NCBI GenBank assembly: GCA_022340645.1
Contig: JAJDNP010000132.1
Location: 1-35,522 of the forward strand
DNA: 35,522 nucleotides
Source: Gammaproteobacteria bacterium
GTDB lineage: Bacteria > Pseudomonadota > Gammaproteobacteria > SZUA-229
Direction: 5' to 3'
The position numbers were made by a program, and so were the translations under genes. Below are positions 27,509-35,522 of this stretch, one piece after another. Below the pieces are notes generated by a model. That model was not told the DNA's origin and did not search any database. It saw only the letters and a program-made list of their open reading frames with translations. Each line of letters starts with the position of its first letter. The stretch's first letter is position 1.

Positions 27509-28144
27509 ATGAAATCATTTTTTATTAATATATTTTTAATTTTTGCAGTTCTATCTGCGAATGCTTTTGCTGCAGATAAAAAAACATCAACCGGCGAAGC
27601 TTATCTTGATAAATTTTTAAAAACCACGCAGACGCTGGAAGCAAATTTCCAGCAAACTTTACGTACTCATGATGGTGAAGTTTTACAGCAAACCGAAGGC
27701 AAGTTTTATCTTAACCGTCCGGGAAAATTTCGCTGGAATTACCAGTCACCATATGAACAGGTTATTGTTTCTGATGGCGTTAGAATATGGATCTACGATG
27801 TCGACCTGCAACAGGTAACCGTGCAGAAGCAGTCGGAAAGTTTACCGCCGACACCAATGGCATTGCTTGATGACAGCTCAAAACTCTACCAGAGCTTTGA
27901 TGTTTCCCCACTGGACGAGCATGATGGCATCTACCGACTCAAGCTGCAAAGCAAAACGAAAGAGTCGGATTTTGCTGAAATTGTTGTTGGCCTCGATGCA
28001 ACAGGCCTGCGGTTTATGCAGCTGCACGACCAGTTCAAGCAGGTGACTGATATCGTGTTTTCAAATATTTCGACCAATACCAGGTTAGCAAAAGAAATTT
28101 TCCAGTTTGTCCCGCCCGAAGGGGTCGATGTTTTTGGCGGGTAA
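27509..28144 (+). CDS. lolA: LolA, periplasmic lipoprotein carrier
   Basis: A 211-residue periplasmic chaperone that takes lipoproteins from LolCDE and passes them to LolB at the outer membrane. The signal peptide is residues 1-22 ([20 protein letters not shown], then AA). The mature protein shows the family pattern: [50 protein letters not shown] and the [25 protein letters not shown] block. The frame is open 16 codons further up, but that part is encoded by the palindromic repeat, so ATG 27509 is chosen. It has no normal ribosome binding site, because the repeat abuts the start codon. The stop at 28144 is one base from the rarA start. Confidence 0.95.
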   Translation: MKSFFINIFLIFAVLSANAFAADKKTSTGEAYLDKFLKTTQTLEANFQQTLRTHDGEVLQQTEGKFYLNRPGKFRWNYQSPYEQVIVSDGVRIWIYDVDLQQVTVQKQSESLPPTPMALLDDSSKLYQSFDVSPLDEHDGIYRLKLQSKTKESDFAEIVVGLDATGLRFMQLHDQFKQVTDIVFSNISTNTRLAKEIFQFVPPEGVDVFGG

Positions 28145-28145
28145 T

Positions 28146-29504
28146 ATGGCTGCTGAATTATTTTCAGAACATGCGAGGCAGCCTTACCGCCCACTGGCGG
28201 ACAGAATGCGGCCGCAGTCGCTGGCGGATTTCATCGGCCAGGAACACATCATTGCTGACGGCAAAACCTTAACCCAGGCGATTGAAAACCAGAACCTGCA
28301 TTCCATGGTCTTCTGGGGGCCGCCGGGTACAGGCAAAACAACACTGGCAAAAATTATTGCCAAATCAGTCCAGGCGCATTTTATCAATTTATCCGCGGTG
28401 TTATCAGGCGTCAAAGATATACGTGAAGCGATTGCCCAGGCAAGGCAGTGGCAGGTGCAGGGTGAACTGACAATCTTGTTTGTCGACGAGGTGCATCGCT
28501 TTAACAAGTCGCAGCAGGATGCTTTCTTGCCTCACGTGGAAGACGGCACGATTTATTTCATAGGCGCGACCACGGAAAACCCGTCCTTCGAATTAAATAA
28601 TGCCCTTTTGTCCCGCGTAAAAACCTATGTGTTAAAAGCACTGACGGTTGATAACCTGAAAGCAATAATCCTCAATGCGTTGAACCATGACGAGTTGCTT
28701 AAGCAGTCACGGCTCGAAATCGATGAGGATTCATTAACATTGCTGGCGCAGGTTGCCGATGGCGATGCCCGACGTGCGCTGAATTTTCTCGAAATCGCCT
28801 GTGACCTGGCGGAGCCGTCGTCTGATGATTCCGGTGACAGGGAAAAAAGAGTTATCAATCAAAAAATCATTGAAGATATTACATCGCAGACACTTCGCCG
28901 TTTTGACAAGGGCGGCGATTTATTTTATGAGCAAATCTCCGCGCTCCATAAATCTGTCCGCGGCAGCAACCCGGATGCTTCGCTTTACTGGTTTTGCAGG
29001 ATGATAGACGGCGGCTGCGACCCGCTTTATATCGCACGCCGGGTGGTGCGCATGGCGTCGGAAGATATTGGCAACGCCGATCCGCGCGGTTTGCAGCTGG
29101 CTTTAAATGCCTGGCAGACTTTCGAGCGGCTGGGCAGCCCCGAAGGCGAGCTGGCCATCGCGCAGGCGATTGTATACCTCGCATGCGCAGCTAAAAGCAA
29201 TGCCGTGTACATGGCCTATAACCAGGCACTGGCCGATGCCAGGCAGTCCGCCTCACTTGATGTACCTGAACACCTCAGGAATGCGCCTACACAATTCATG
29301 AAAGAACTGGGTTATGGTAAAGACTACCGTTATGCGCACGACGAAGAGGATGCCTTTGCCGCAGGGGAGGCTTATTTTCCCGATGCGATGGCTGAAAAGC
29401 AATACTATCAGCCAGTCGAGCGCGGCCTGGAGATAAAGATTAAAGAAAAACTCGACCACCTGAGAACCTTAAACAGCGCGAGCGCCAAACAGCCTGAAAA
29501 ATAG
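28146..29504 (+). CDS. rarA: RarA (MgsA), replication-associated recombination AAA+ ATPase
   Basis: A 452-residue clamp-loader-like AAA+ protein that acts at stalled replication forks. It starts with MAAELFSE and the conserved [19 protein letters not shown]. Walker A is GPPGTGKT (58-65), Walker [10 protein letters not shown] (Asp114/Glu115), and sensor 1 is [19 protein letters not shown]. The C-terminal tetramerisation domain begins near [17 protein letters not shown]. Length matches E. coli RarA (447). ATG 28146 has GGCGGG about 4 bases upstream and starts one base after the lolA stop, so the two genes are probably translationally coupled. In-frame upstream starts at 28107 and 28128 would overlap lolA. 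Confidence 0.96.
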   Translation: MAAELFSEHARQPYRPLADRMRPQSLADFIGQEHIIADGKTLTQAIENQNLHSMVFWGPPGTGKTTLAKIIAKSVQAHFINLSAVLSGVKDIREAIAQARQWQVQGELTILFVDEVHRFNKSQQDAFLPHVEDGTIYFIGATTENPSFELNNALLSRVKTYVLKALTVDNLKAIILNALNHDELLKQSRLEIDEDSLTLLAQVADGDARRALNFLEIACDLAEPSSDDSGDREKRVINQKIIEDITSQTLRRFDKGGDLFYEQISALHKSVRGSNPDASLYWFCRMIDGGCDPLYIARRVVRMASEDIGNADPRGLQLALNAWQTFERLGSPEGELAIAQAIVYLACAAKSNAVYMAYNQALADARQSASLDVPEHLRNAPTQFMKELGYGKDYRYAHDEEDAFAAGEAYFPDAMAEKQYYQPVERGLEIKIKEKLDHLRTLNSASAKQPEK

Positions 29505-29530
29505 TGTTTCTCGCTATTTATATTAATATA

Positions 29531-29610
29531 CTGCAGGCCTGCATAAGGTAAGTTGCAGGCGTCTGTTAGGTGAGTACCCATGCCGGGGAACGGCAAAGCC
29601 TTATCCCGGC
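29531..29610. repeat. Family B repeat, copy 3
   Basis: Two hairpins: GCCTGCA (29538-29544) with TGCAGGC (29554-29560), and GCCGGG (29582-29587) with CCCGGC (29605-29610). It matches the copy at 21204-21269 read on the other strand, and its second hairpin matches 15767-15794. Confidence 0.65.
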
Positions 29611-29637
29611 CTACTAACTGGCCAGTAAGATAGCTGG

Positions 29638-29743
29638 CATGAATTGGGTGCATCGGACAATAACCATCAGCCGCATGGATGCGGATGTTGAGCCACCATG
29701 CATGGTTTTACGGCGTGTTATTGTGCGATGCACCCAATTCATG
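29638..29743. repeat. 106-bp palindromic element with 27-bp arms
   Basis: The arms 29638-29664 and 29717-29743 are reverse complements at 26 of 27 positions. They begin CATGAATTGGGTGCATCG. Inside is a small hairpin CCGCAT/ATGCGG (about 29671-29684). No coding capacity. The structure fits a MITE or a large REP-type element unrelated to families A and B. Confidence 0.7.
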
Positions 29744-30087
29744 TCTCAAACCAGGATAAATCATTAACAAGCTATGATATGCAGCTTTAAAGGGGAAAGG
29801 TTGTTATCTTTACGGGACAGCAGTGATTTAAAATATAATGTGTTTTTTCTTATCGGTGTTTATCTGCATTCATCTGTGGAATGAATAAGTTTTTATGTGC
29901 GTTTTTTGTGCGAATAACGGCTTTTTCAAATGCTCCACCAGCCTTCCGCAATCCTGTTTGTAATCCGGTTTAACTCAAGAATCCGTCCGAACATACCGTT
30001 CATCAGATGGTTTTAATTCTTCCCTCTATAGTCTTATTTATTAACTACACTCACTACACCTGATCATTATTAGTGGAACAGGGTGAT

Positions 30088-30402
30088 ATGAAAACATTTC
30101 GTGAACAAGCTTCAGCCGAAGGCTGTTATATAGAGGTTTTGATGATTAACGGTGAAATGCAGCATAGCCTTTCCCAAAAGCCTTTTTACCTGGAAAATAT
30201 ATGCAAGGGCGGTTTTCGTTTTATTGCAGAAGAAAACTTTGAGCTCGAAGACAGGATACAGGTATTGCTGCGTTTTCCGAATGATCATGCACAGCAGGTA
30301 CTGGGACGAATCTGTTATTGTGATGAAATCGATAACACCAGAACAGCCTATGGTTTCAGTGTTATCGATGGCTTTTATTCCCTGCATGATTCCGCCGCCT
30401 GA
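30088..30402 (+). CDS. Small PilZ-domain-like protein
   Basis: A 104-residue protein with a probable PilZ fold, the usual c-di-GMP receptor domain. Visible are the second PilZ motif in variant form (ENICKGGFRFI, where D/NxSxxG is usual), the hydrophobic strand RIQVLLRFP, GRICYCDEI and the closing strand AYGFSVID. The first motif, RxxxR before the domain, is not evident, so c-di-GMP binding is uncertain. ATG 30088 is preceded closely by AGGGTGA; GTG at 30073 would add five residues. It is convergent with the DUF4386 gene and has no operon partner. Confidence 0.6.
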   Translation: MKTFREQASAEGCYIEVLMINGEMQHSLSQKPFYLENICKGGFRFIAEENFELEDRIQVLLRFPNDHAQQVLGRICYCDEIDNTRTAYGFSVIDGFYSLHDSAA

Positions 30403-30448
30403 ACCGTATCAAGCCTTGTTCTCCGGGGAAGCCGTTCGGCTTACCCAT

Positions 30449-31144
30449 CTAGCGAACACTTACACCTTTCACCAGCAACCACAAACTGAACGAGAGTTCA
30501 GCAACTAGCGGCACAATATATATCGCTTCAATGCTCGACATGTACTCGGGGTAAAGGAAACGCGTGAAACTTCCAGCCAGATACACTAAACCAGCTGCAG
30601 CCAGTCCGTAGCCAAAAATTCCGGGAAAGTAGTGCGACCTGACGACCAGGTAGCCGAGAATCAGGCTGGATACGGCAAAGAATATGAGGCCAAGATCGTA
30701 ACCGTAGCCATGTATATCAAGAAACAGCAGGGCAAGCGCATGCAACTGCGCCGGCTCAAAGGTGGTCACGTAACTAACATCCTTAAGCAATAGCAGTGCA
30801 GCATAATAGTTCAGCAAGTTGAAACCCAGTATCGCAGCCTGTGTCAGTCTGAAAGCGGCTGCGGCTAAAGCCAGTGTTTGGCCAACCGGTTTGAACAATA
30901 CATAAAACATCACCGCGATTGCAACGTCGCTCAGTAACATAATGGTATCAGCGGCGAAGCCAGCGCGGAACAGTGCAGTTGAAGCCAGTATATTTGATGC
31001 TGTCGCGGTTGCATCACCCGTAACGATCAGCCTGGAGCGAACAAACACCTCACTGAAGATTCCACACATGATGATCGCAAGATACAGCAGCCCGGCTATT
31101 CTCGCGTAACACATTGGTGATGTTTCAGTGTTGCTGTTTGTCAT
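30449..31144 (-). CDS. DUF4386 family integral membrane protein
   Basis: A 231-residue membrane protein with about six hydrophobic segments. The DUF4386 signature is at the N-terminus: YARIAGLLYLAIIMCGIF, then FVRSRLIVTGDATATASNI. The following segments (FAADTIMLLSDVAIAVMFYVLF, ALALAAAAFRLTQAAILG and the C-terminal VPLVAELSFSLWLLVKGV) also fit. Function is unknown to me for this family. It is transcribed convergently with the PilZ-like gene and in the same direction as ettA, 127 bp downstream of the ettA stop. No terminator is obvious between them, so read-through is possible. Confidence 0.85.
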   Translation of the reverse strand: MTNSNTETSPMCYARIAGLLYLAIIMCGIFSEVFVRSRLIVTGDATATASNILASTALFRAGFAADTIMLLSDVAIAVMFYVLFKPVGQTLALAAAAFRLTQAAILGFNLLNYYAALLLLKDVSYVTTFEPAQLHALALLFLDIHGYGYDLGLIFFAVSSLILGYLVVRSHYFPGIFGYGLAAAGLVYLAGSFTRFLYPEYMSSIEAIYIVPLVAELSFSLWLLVKGVSVR

Positions 31145-31271
31145 TTCATGTCTATATAATTTTTGCTGTTACCAGAAAAATGCCGGGTATACAGCAGCCA
31201 ATTGTGGACTTCACCAGGGAGCACCTGGCTTGCTCGCCATACTGGAGTCTGCAACGGCGTTCAAACACGCA

Positions 31272-32939
31272 TTAATTAATTTTCTTGAATTTGATCCGGT
31301 GCGGGTTAAAAACCGCTTCTTCTCCCAGGCGACTGATTCGGTCGGCTTCATATTCAGTGTAGTTGCCTTCAAACCAGGTGGTTTTACTGTCACCTTCAAA
31401 TGCCAGTATGTGGGTGGCAATGCGGTCCAGGAACCAGCGGTCATGTGAGATCACGACAACGCAGCCGGGGAAGCTGAGTATCGCTTCTTCCAGTGCACGC
31501 AGGGTTTCAACATCCAGGTCATTGGTTGGCTCGTCCAGTAATAACAGGTTGCCGCCGCTTTTTAACAGCTTGGCCAGGTGTACACGGTTGCGTTCGCCGC
31601 CGGACAGGTCCTTGACGAATTTTTGCTGGTCCTCGCCCTTGAAGTTAAAGCGGCTGACATAGCCGCGTGAAGGAACGGTGTAATTGCCAATGGTGATATT
31701 ATCGAGGCCATCAGAAATTTCAGACCATACCGTGTTGCTGGCGGTCAGGCTGTCGCGTGACTGGTCAACGTACGCGATCTTGACTGTTTCGCCAACTTTA
31801 AAATCGCCGCTATCGGGTTTTTCTTCTCCGGTGATAAGGCGGAACAGGGTCGTCTTACCGGCGCCGTTGGCGCCAATAATGCCGATGATGCCGCCGCGAG
31901 GCAAACTGAAGCTCAGGTCTTCGTAAAGCAGCTTGTCACCAAACTTCTTGCTGATGTGGCTGGCTTCGATAACCAGTTCACCCAGCCGTGGTCCGGGCGG
32001 TATATACAGTGACTGCGTTTCAGAACGTTTCTGATAATCGGCCGACGACAGGTCTTCAAAGCGCTGCATGCGCGCCTTGCTTTTGGCCTGCCGCGCTTTT
32101 GGGTTGGAGCGCACCCATTCCAGTTCCGCCTTGATGGTCTTCTGACGGCTGGCTTCTTTTCTTTCTTCAACGGCCAGGCGCTGTTCTTTCTGTTCCAGCC
32201 AGGAGGAATAGTTGCCCTGCCAGGGGATGCCATGGCCGCGGTCCAGCTCCAGGATCCAGCCGGCGACATTATCCAGGAAGTAGCGATCATGTGTTACCGC
32301 CACCACGGTGCCACCGTACTCTTTAAGGAAGCGTTCCAGCCAGGCAACCGACTCTGCATCCAGGTGGTTGGTCGGTTCATCAAGAATCAGCATGTCAGGC
32401 GATGATAACAGCAGGCGGCATAAAGCGACACGGCGGCGTTCACCACCGGAGAGATTTTCAACCTGTGCGTCCCAGGGCGGCAGACGCAGGGCATCGGCAG
32501 CCACTTCCAGCTTGTTTTCCAGGTTATGCGCATCGGCAGCCTGGATAATGTTTTCGAGTGTTGCCTGTTCATTGGCCAGTGCCTCAAAATCGGCATCGGG
32601 CTCGGCATAGGCGGCATAGACTTCTTCAAGTCTTTTCTGGGTGTTGATGATTTCACTTAAGCCTTCCTCAACATTCGCGCGCACGTCCTTGCTGTCATCC
32701 AGCTGCGGCTCCTGCGGCAGATAGCCAACACGCAAGCCCGGTGCAGGGCGGGCCTCACCGATAAAGTCGGTATCCACGCCGGCCATAATACGCAGCAGGG
32801 TGGATTTGCCGGCGCCGTTGTAACCGAGTACACCGATTTTCGCGCCAGGGAAAAAATTCAGGTTAATATCTTCGAGGATAACCTTTTTGGGAGGAACGAC
32901 CTTGCCAAGACCGTTCATGGTAAATACATATTGAGCCAT
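31272..32939 (-). CDS. ettA: EttA, energy-dependent translational throttle ABC-F protein
   Basis: A 555-residue soluble ABC-F ATPase that binds the ribosomal E site and gates the first elongation step according to ADP/ATP. Two ABC domains are present. The first has Walker A GYNGAGKS (39-46) and signature/Walker [17 protein letters not shown]...[11 protein letters not shown]. The second has GANGAGKT and [15 protein letters not shown]...[11 protein letters not shown]. They are joined by the charged P-site tRNA-interaction linker (about 240-320, rich in Lys and Arg, with [15 protein letters not shown]). The C-terminus ([11 protein letters not shown]) is EttA-like. The frame is open 48 codons further upstream, but [19 protein letters not shown] is the family start and gives exactly 555 residues. 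Confidence 0.96.
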   Translation of the reverse strand: MAQYVFTMNGLGKVVPPKKVILEDINLNFFPGAKIGVLGYNGAGKSTLLRIMAGVDTDFIGEARPAPGLRVGYLPQEPQLDDSKDVRANVEEGLSEIINTQKRLEEVYAAYAEPDADFEALANEQATLENIIQAADAHNLENKLEVAADALRLPPWDAQVENLSGGERRRVALCRLLLSSPDMLILDEPTNHLDAESVAWLERFLKEYGGTVVAVTHDRYFLDNVAGWILELDRGHGIPWQGNYSSWLEQKEQRLAVEERKEASRQKTIKAELEWVRSNPKARQAKSKARMQRFEDLSSADYQKRSETQSLYIPPGPRLGELVIEASHISKKFGDKLLYEDLSFSLPRGGIIGIIGANGAGKTTLFRLITGEEKPDSGDFKVGETVKIAYVDQSRDSLTASNTVWSEISDGLDNITIGNYTVPSRGYVSRFNFKGEDQQKFVKDLSGGERNRVHLAKLLKSGGNLLLLDEPTNDLDVETLRALEEAILSFPGCVVVISHDRWFLDRIATHILAFEGDSKTTWFEGNYTEYEADRISRLGEEAVFNPHRIKFKKIN

Positions 32940-33085
32940 AAATACAAATAATAAATGAAAAATCAAAGGCGGATTATACGCGTAATTAGTTATTAATAGC
33001 AGTGACGAAAGTATCGTTATAGTGTTCGAATCATGCTTCAGCTTGCGATACATGATTGTTTTTAAATATTTTTCACTTTTCATTG

Positions 33086-33114
33086 TTCATTTTTCGTTGT
33101 TTTTCATGTATAGT
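33086..33114 (+). promoter_or_regulatory. Promoter of the rpsF operon with GC-rich discriminator
   Basis: TATAGT (33109-33114) is preceded by a weak -35 TTCATT (33086-33091) at 17 bases and followed at once by TCGCCCCCTG. A GC-rich discriminator next to the start site is typical of ribosomal-protein promoters under ppGpp/DksA control. The -35 assignment is less certain than the -10. Confidence 0.55.
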
Positions 33115-33117
33115 TCG

Positions 33118-33198
33118 CCCCCTGAAAATTTGAATATCCCTTGCTCCACCACAGCATAAAAATTTATGGGTTGGGGGGCTATAACCGAGAGGAACATT
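33118..33198 (+). promoter_or_regulatory. rpsF leader, possible S6:S18 autoregulatory element
   Basis: About 80 bases of untranslated leader contain a small hairpin CATAA/TTATG, flanked by pyrimidine-rich (CTCCACCAC) and purine-rich (GGGTTGGGGGGC) tracts that can partly pair. ACCG stands just before the ribosome binding site GAGAGGA. In many bacteria the S6:S18 complex binds an rpsF leader helix with an unpaired CCG. I see suitable pieces but cannot fold it with confidence. Confidence 0.3.
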
Positions 33199-33666
33199 AT
33201 GCGTCACTACGAAATCGTATTTCTGGTGCATCCAGACCAGAGTGAACAGGTGCCAGCGATGATTGAGCGTTACAAATCACTGGTAGAATCAAGTGGCGGC
33301 GCCATCCACCGCCTGGAAGACTGGGGCCGCCGTCAGCTGGCTTACTCAATCAATAAAATTCACAAAGCACATTACGTACTAATGAACATCGAGTGTGATC
33401 AAAAAGTACGTGATGAAATAGAAACGGCGTTCAGGTTTAATGATGCCGTCATTCGCAGCCTGATTATGAAACGCGATGAAGCCATTACAGATATGTCTGC
33501 GCTGGCTAAAGCAAAATCAGAAGAAGATGCGGCAGAGAAAAAATCTGCTGCAGCCAGGGCTGCACAACCAGCCGATGAAATTGATGCTGAAGATGAATCA
33601 GAAATTGAAGAACTTGATGATTCAGAAGTTGATATAGAAACTGAAACTACGATACCTGCAGAATAG
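33199..33666 (+). CDS. rpsF: Small ribosomal subunit protein bS6
   Basis: A 155-residue 30S protein that pairs with bS18 on the platform. The N-terminal ferredoxin-like core is typical: [18 protein letters not shown], then [26 protein letters not shown] and the [17 protein letters not shown] block. From about residue 110 there is a long acidic, low-complexity tail (Glu/Asp/Ala-rich), longer than in E. coli (131-135 residues). ATG 33199 is preceded by GAGAGGA; the frame is open 11 codons further up without family similarity. It heads the operon and ends 9 bp before rpsR. There is no priB between them, unlike enterobacteria. Confidence 0.97.
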   Translation: MRHYEIVFLVHPDQSEQVPAMIERYKSLVESSGGAIHRLEDWGRRQLAYSINKIHKAHYVLMNIECDQKVRDEIETAFRFNDAVIRSLIMKRDEAITDMSALAKAKSEEDAAEKKSAAARAAQPADEIDAEDESEIEELDDSEVDIETETTIPAE

Positions 33667-33675
33667 GAGAAGATA

Positions 33676-33903
33676 ATGGCAGCTAATTTTAGACGTAAAC
33701 GTTATTGTCGTTTTACTGCAGAAGGTATTACCGACATCGATTATAAAGATATTGAATTACTAAAATCTTTTGTTTCTGAAAGCGGAAAAATTGTACCGGC
33801 CCGCATTACCGGTACAAATGCAAAATACCAGCGCATGTTGACCAGGGCAGTCAAGGTTGCGCGTTATCTTGCACTTATCCCGTATACAGATAGCCACAGA
33901 TAA
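33676..33903 (+). CDS. rpsR: Small ribosomal subunit protein bS18
   Basis: A 75-residue 30S protein that binds as a heterodimer with bS6. The sequence is canonical: [41 protein letters not shown], then [21 protein letters not shown]. Length equals E. coli bS18 (75). The single Cys is not part of a zinc motif, so this is the zinc-independent form. AGGAGA lies just upstream of ATG 33676. It is second in the rpsF operon. Confidence 0.98.
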   Translation: MAANFRRKRYCRFTAEGITDIDYKDIELLKSFVSESGKIVPARITGTNAKYQRMLTRAVKVARYLALIPYTDSHR

Positions 33904-34005
33904 GCTAACTGGTTGTCCGCTTCCGCTGCCTGCCGTTGTTGCTGGCCGAAACGGACAAAAAGGGTTAACACTTTGTTCATAGCGTTATCGACCCAGGGTG
34001 ATTGA

Positions 34006-34905
34006 GTGTTATTTCTGGCGAGATTTATATTAAAAGGCCAAAGCCAGGCGGCGTTAGTTGCCGCAACAATGGCAATTCTGGGCCTGATATTACCGCCAGC
34101 AGCATGGATTAGCGCGGCTGTCATTGTGCTGGTAACCCTGGTGCAAGGTCCGCAACGTGGTTTTGTGACCACAGTGTTATCATTGCTGGGTGCGGCATTA
34201 TTTGCCTATTTGATTTTTTCGGCGCCGCAGATGGCAATCGTATTTGTAGTGCTTGCCTGGCTGCCCGCCTGGCTGGTAGCAATGATATTACGCCAGACAG
34301 TATCACTGGCTTTAAGTCTGCAGGTACTGACGGCAATAAGCCTGCTGGCGGTAGTAGTGATATACACGTTTTATCCCGGTTTTGGCGAGTACTGGCGTCA
34401 GCCGCTGGACCAGCTGGTCGCACAGCTGGCTAACCAGTCAAACGAGTTTACTCCGGCGGAATTAAAACAGACGGAAAACTGGATCATTCATTTCCTGCCG
34501 GGATTGTTTGTCAGCAGCATAATGTTCGGCACCATATTAAGTCTGTTTCTGGGGCGCTGGTGGCAGGCGGTTTTTTATAACCCGGGAGGGTTCGCCAAAG
34601 AGTTTCAAAGCCTGAACCTGGGAAAGATTTCAGCTTTGTGCGCCATAGCAATAATATTGCTGGCGATGTTGGGCAAAAGTGTGTTTATGTTCGCGCTGGC
34701 GACGGTTGTATTTCTGCTGTATGTTATGCAGGCGCTGTCGCTGCTGCATGCGACGATACGCATCCGGCAGTTGAATGCAACGTGGTTATTTGTGGTTTAT
34801 GTAATCATGTTCTTTATACCGCATGTACTGCTGTTGCTGATTTTGGCAAGCTTTGCAGACCCCTGGCTGGACATAAGGCAGCGGATAGCAAAAACAGTTA
34901 AATAG
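34006..34905 (+). CDS. DUF2232 family membrane protein
   Basis: A 299-residue inner-membrane protein with about eight hydrophobic segments, of the DUF2232 (YybS-like) group often found between rpsR and rplI in non-enteric gammaproteobacteria. Typical points are a first helix pair at the N-terminus, LVQGPQRGFVTTVLSLLGAA, an amphipathic middle (PLDQLVAQLANQ...FTPAELKQTENWI), FLGRWWQAVFYNPGGFAKEF and the C-terminal helices ending in DPWLDIRQRI. Function is not known to me. The GTG start at 34006 has AGGGTG about 7 bases upstream. It is 102 bp after rpsR and probably co-transcribed. Confidence 0.85.
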   Translation: MLFLARFILKGQSQAALVAATMAILGLILPPAAWISAAVIVLVTLVQGPQRGFVTTVLSLLGAALFAYLIFSAPQMAIVFVVLAWLPAWLVAMILRQTVSLALSLQVLTAISLLAVVVIYTFYPGFGEYWRQPLDQLVAQLANQSNEFTPAELKQTENWIIHFLPGLFVSSIMFGTILSLFLGRWWQAVFYNPGGFAKEFQSLNLGKISALCAIAIILLAMLGKSVFMFALATVVFLLYVMQALSLLHATIRIRQLNATWLFVVYVIMFFIPHVLLLLILASFADPWLDIRQRIAKTVK

Positions 34906-34907
34906 TT

Positions 34908-34974
34908 GCGGGTTCGACAAATTCGGACAACGCTGCCAATGATTGCTGGTAATGTCCGAAGTTGTCGAACCTGC
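34908..34974. repeat. Family A-like palindrome inside the rpsF-rplI operon
   Basis: The arms 34908-34929 and 34953-34974 are reverse complements at 20 of 22 positions, with GGTTCGACAA and TTCGGACA blocks and a 23-base loop. The sequence after the left arm (ACGCTGCCAATG) resembles that after the family A hairpin at 4955 (ACGATGCCATTG). It starts 2 bases after the DUF2232 stop and may adjust expression of rplI. Confidence 0.75.
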
Positions 34975-35030
34975 AAAAAGAAATTTTACATATAGAATTA
35001 GCACGAATTTAAAAAACAGAGGTTAGCAAG

Positions 35031-35486
35031 ATGGAAGTCATCTTATTTGAAAAAATTGATCGTTTGGGCAATATTGGTGATCTGGTTAATGTAAAAGCCG
35101 GTTTTGCTCGCAACTACCTGCTGCCCCAGGGTAAGGCAAAAGTCGCGACTGAAAAAAACAAGGCAGAAATCGAAACGCGCCGTGCCGAGTTTGAAAAACT
35201 AGCTGCGGAAGCACTGGCGGCGGCTCAAAAGCGCCGCGAGCAGATTGAAATGCTGGCTATTAATATCACTGCGAAGTCAGGCGCTGAAGGCAAATTATTC
35301 GGCTCGGTTGGTAATACGGATATTGCCGAAGCGATCACCGAAGCAGGCGTAGAAGTAGAAAAACGCGAAGTACGTCTACCTGAAGGTCCGATTCGCCAGG
35401 CTGGCGAATATGAAATCACACTGCATTTACACACCGATGTTAATGCCGTTGCTAAAGTGACTATCATCGGCCAGGAAGAAGCGTAA
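35031..35486 (+). CDS. rplI: Large ribosomal subunit protein bL9
   Basis: A 151-residue 50S protein near the L1 stalk base. The N-domain is MEVILFEKIDRLGNIGDLVNVKAGFARNYLLPQGKA (split here only by reading, continuous in the gene). The long connecting helix is rich in Ala, Glu and Arg (about 40-75), and the C-domain contains GKLFGSVGNTDIAEAI and GEYEITLHLHTDVNA. Length matches E. coli bL9 (149). AGAGGTTAG precedes ATG 35031. It is the last gene of the rpsF-rpsR-DUF2232 operon seen in the window. Confidence 0.98.
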   Translation: MEVILFEKIDRLGNIGDLVNVKAGFARNYLLPQGKAKVATEKNKAEIETRRAEFEKLAAEALAAAQKRREQIEMLAINITAKSGAEGKLFGSVGNTDIAEAITEAGVEVEKREVRLPEGPIRQAGEYEITLHLHTDVNAVAKVTIIGQEEA

Positions 35487-35522
35487 GTCTTTTATACAGC
35501 TTGATATCACAAGGCCTGCATT

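Larger units (their letters stand above)
29505..30072. other. Intergenic gap after rarA with two repeat elements
   Basis: No gene is supported. It holds family B copy 3 (29531-29610) and a 106-bp palindrome (29638-29743). The remainder, 29744-30072, is AT-rich unique-looking sequence in which I see nothing definite. Confidence 0.5.

Noticed and set aside
32940-33083. 48-codon N-terminal extension of EttA
   Set aside because: The family start [11 protein letters not shown] at 32939 gives the standard 555 residues. The extension is AT-rich upstream DNA.

Overview
The window reads as a chromosomal segment of a gammaproteobacterium. The evidence is gene content and order: clpS-clpA-infA, trxB, ftsK-lolA-rarA and rpsF-rpsR-(DUF2232)-rplI are gammaproteobacterial neighbourhoods, and the proteins are closest to that class by motif. 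Genus and order cannot be fixed by eye. Base composition is moderate, and intergenic spaces are unusually rich in short palindromic repeats.

Layout. 1-264 is a short element with terminal inverted repeats. 545-1612 is an MscS-type channel. 2027-4716 is clpS-clpA, followed by a strong terminator, a nested repeat, infA (minus) and a LytM/M23 peptidase (minus). 6767-9086 is a divergent two-component pair: a stand-alone receiver, and a histidine kinase with two GAF domains and an HHRVKNN-type dimerisation domain. 9348-15507 is bracketed by a decayed tRNA-Asn copy and an intact tRNA-Asn in the same orientation. Between them lie a CPA2-type cation:proton antiporter, a P-type ATPase and a UspE-like tandem stress protein, probably one ion-homeostasis/stress operon. 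15829-21178 holds an aspartate aminotransferase (minus), uvrB, a secreted HAF-repeat protein and a small membrane-anchored protein. 21408-23627 (minus) is a FemAB/COG3146-like acyltransferase and trxB. 23832-29504 is ald followed by ftsK-lolA-rarA. 30088-32939 holds a small PilZ-like protein, a DUF4386 membrane protein and ettA. 33199-35486 is the bS6-bS18-DUF2232-bL9 operon behind a promoter with a GC-rich discriminator.

How it fits together. The backbone is housekeeping: regulated proteolysis (ClpSA), translation (IF1, EttA, ribosomal proteins), chromosome segregation and repair (FtsK, RarA, UvrB), envelope biogenesis (LolA, M23) and redox (TrxB). Compared with the order I remember for Pseudomonas (trxB-aat-ate-infA-clpA-clpS), about 16 kb of other genes separate infA from trxB and no aat or ate is present in the window. 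Relative to E. coli, ald occupies the place of lrp between trxB and ftsK.

Most distinctive signals: the tRNA-Asn-bracketed ion-transport cassette, and two families of dispersed palindromes. One family shows compensatory base changes that preserve the hairpin stem. I did not find a convincing wholly new defence or mobile system. No integrase, transposase, CRISPR array or toxin-antitoxin pair is visible.
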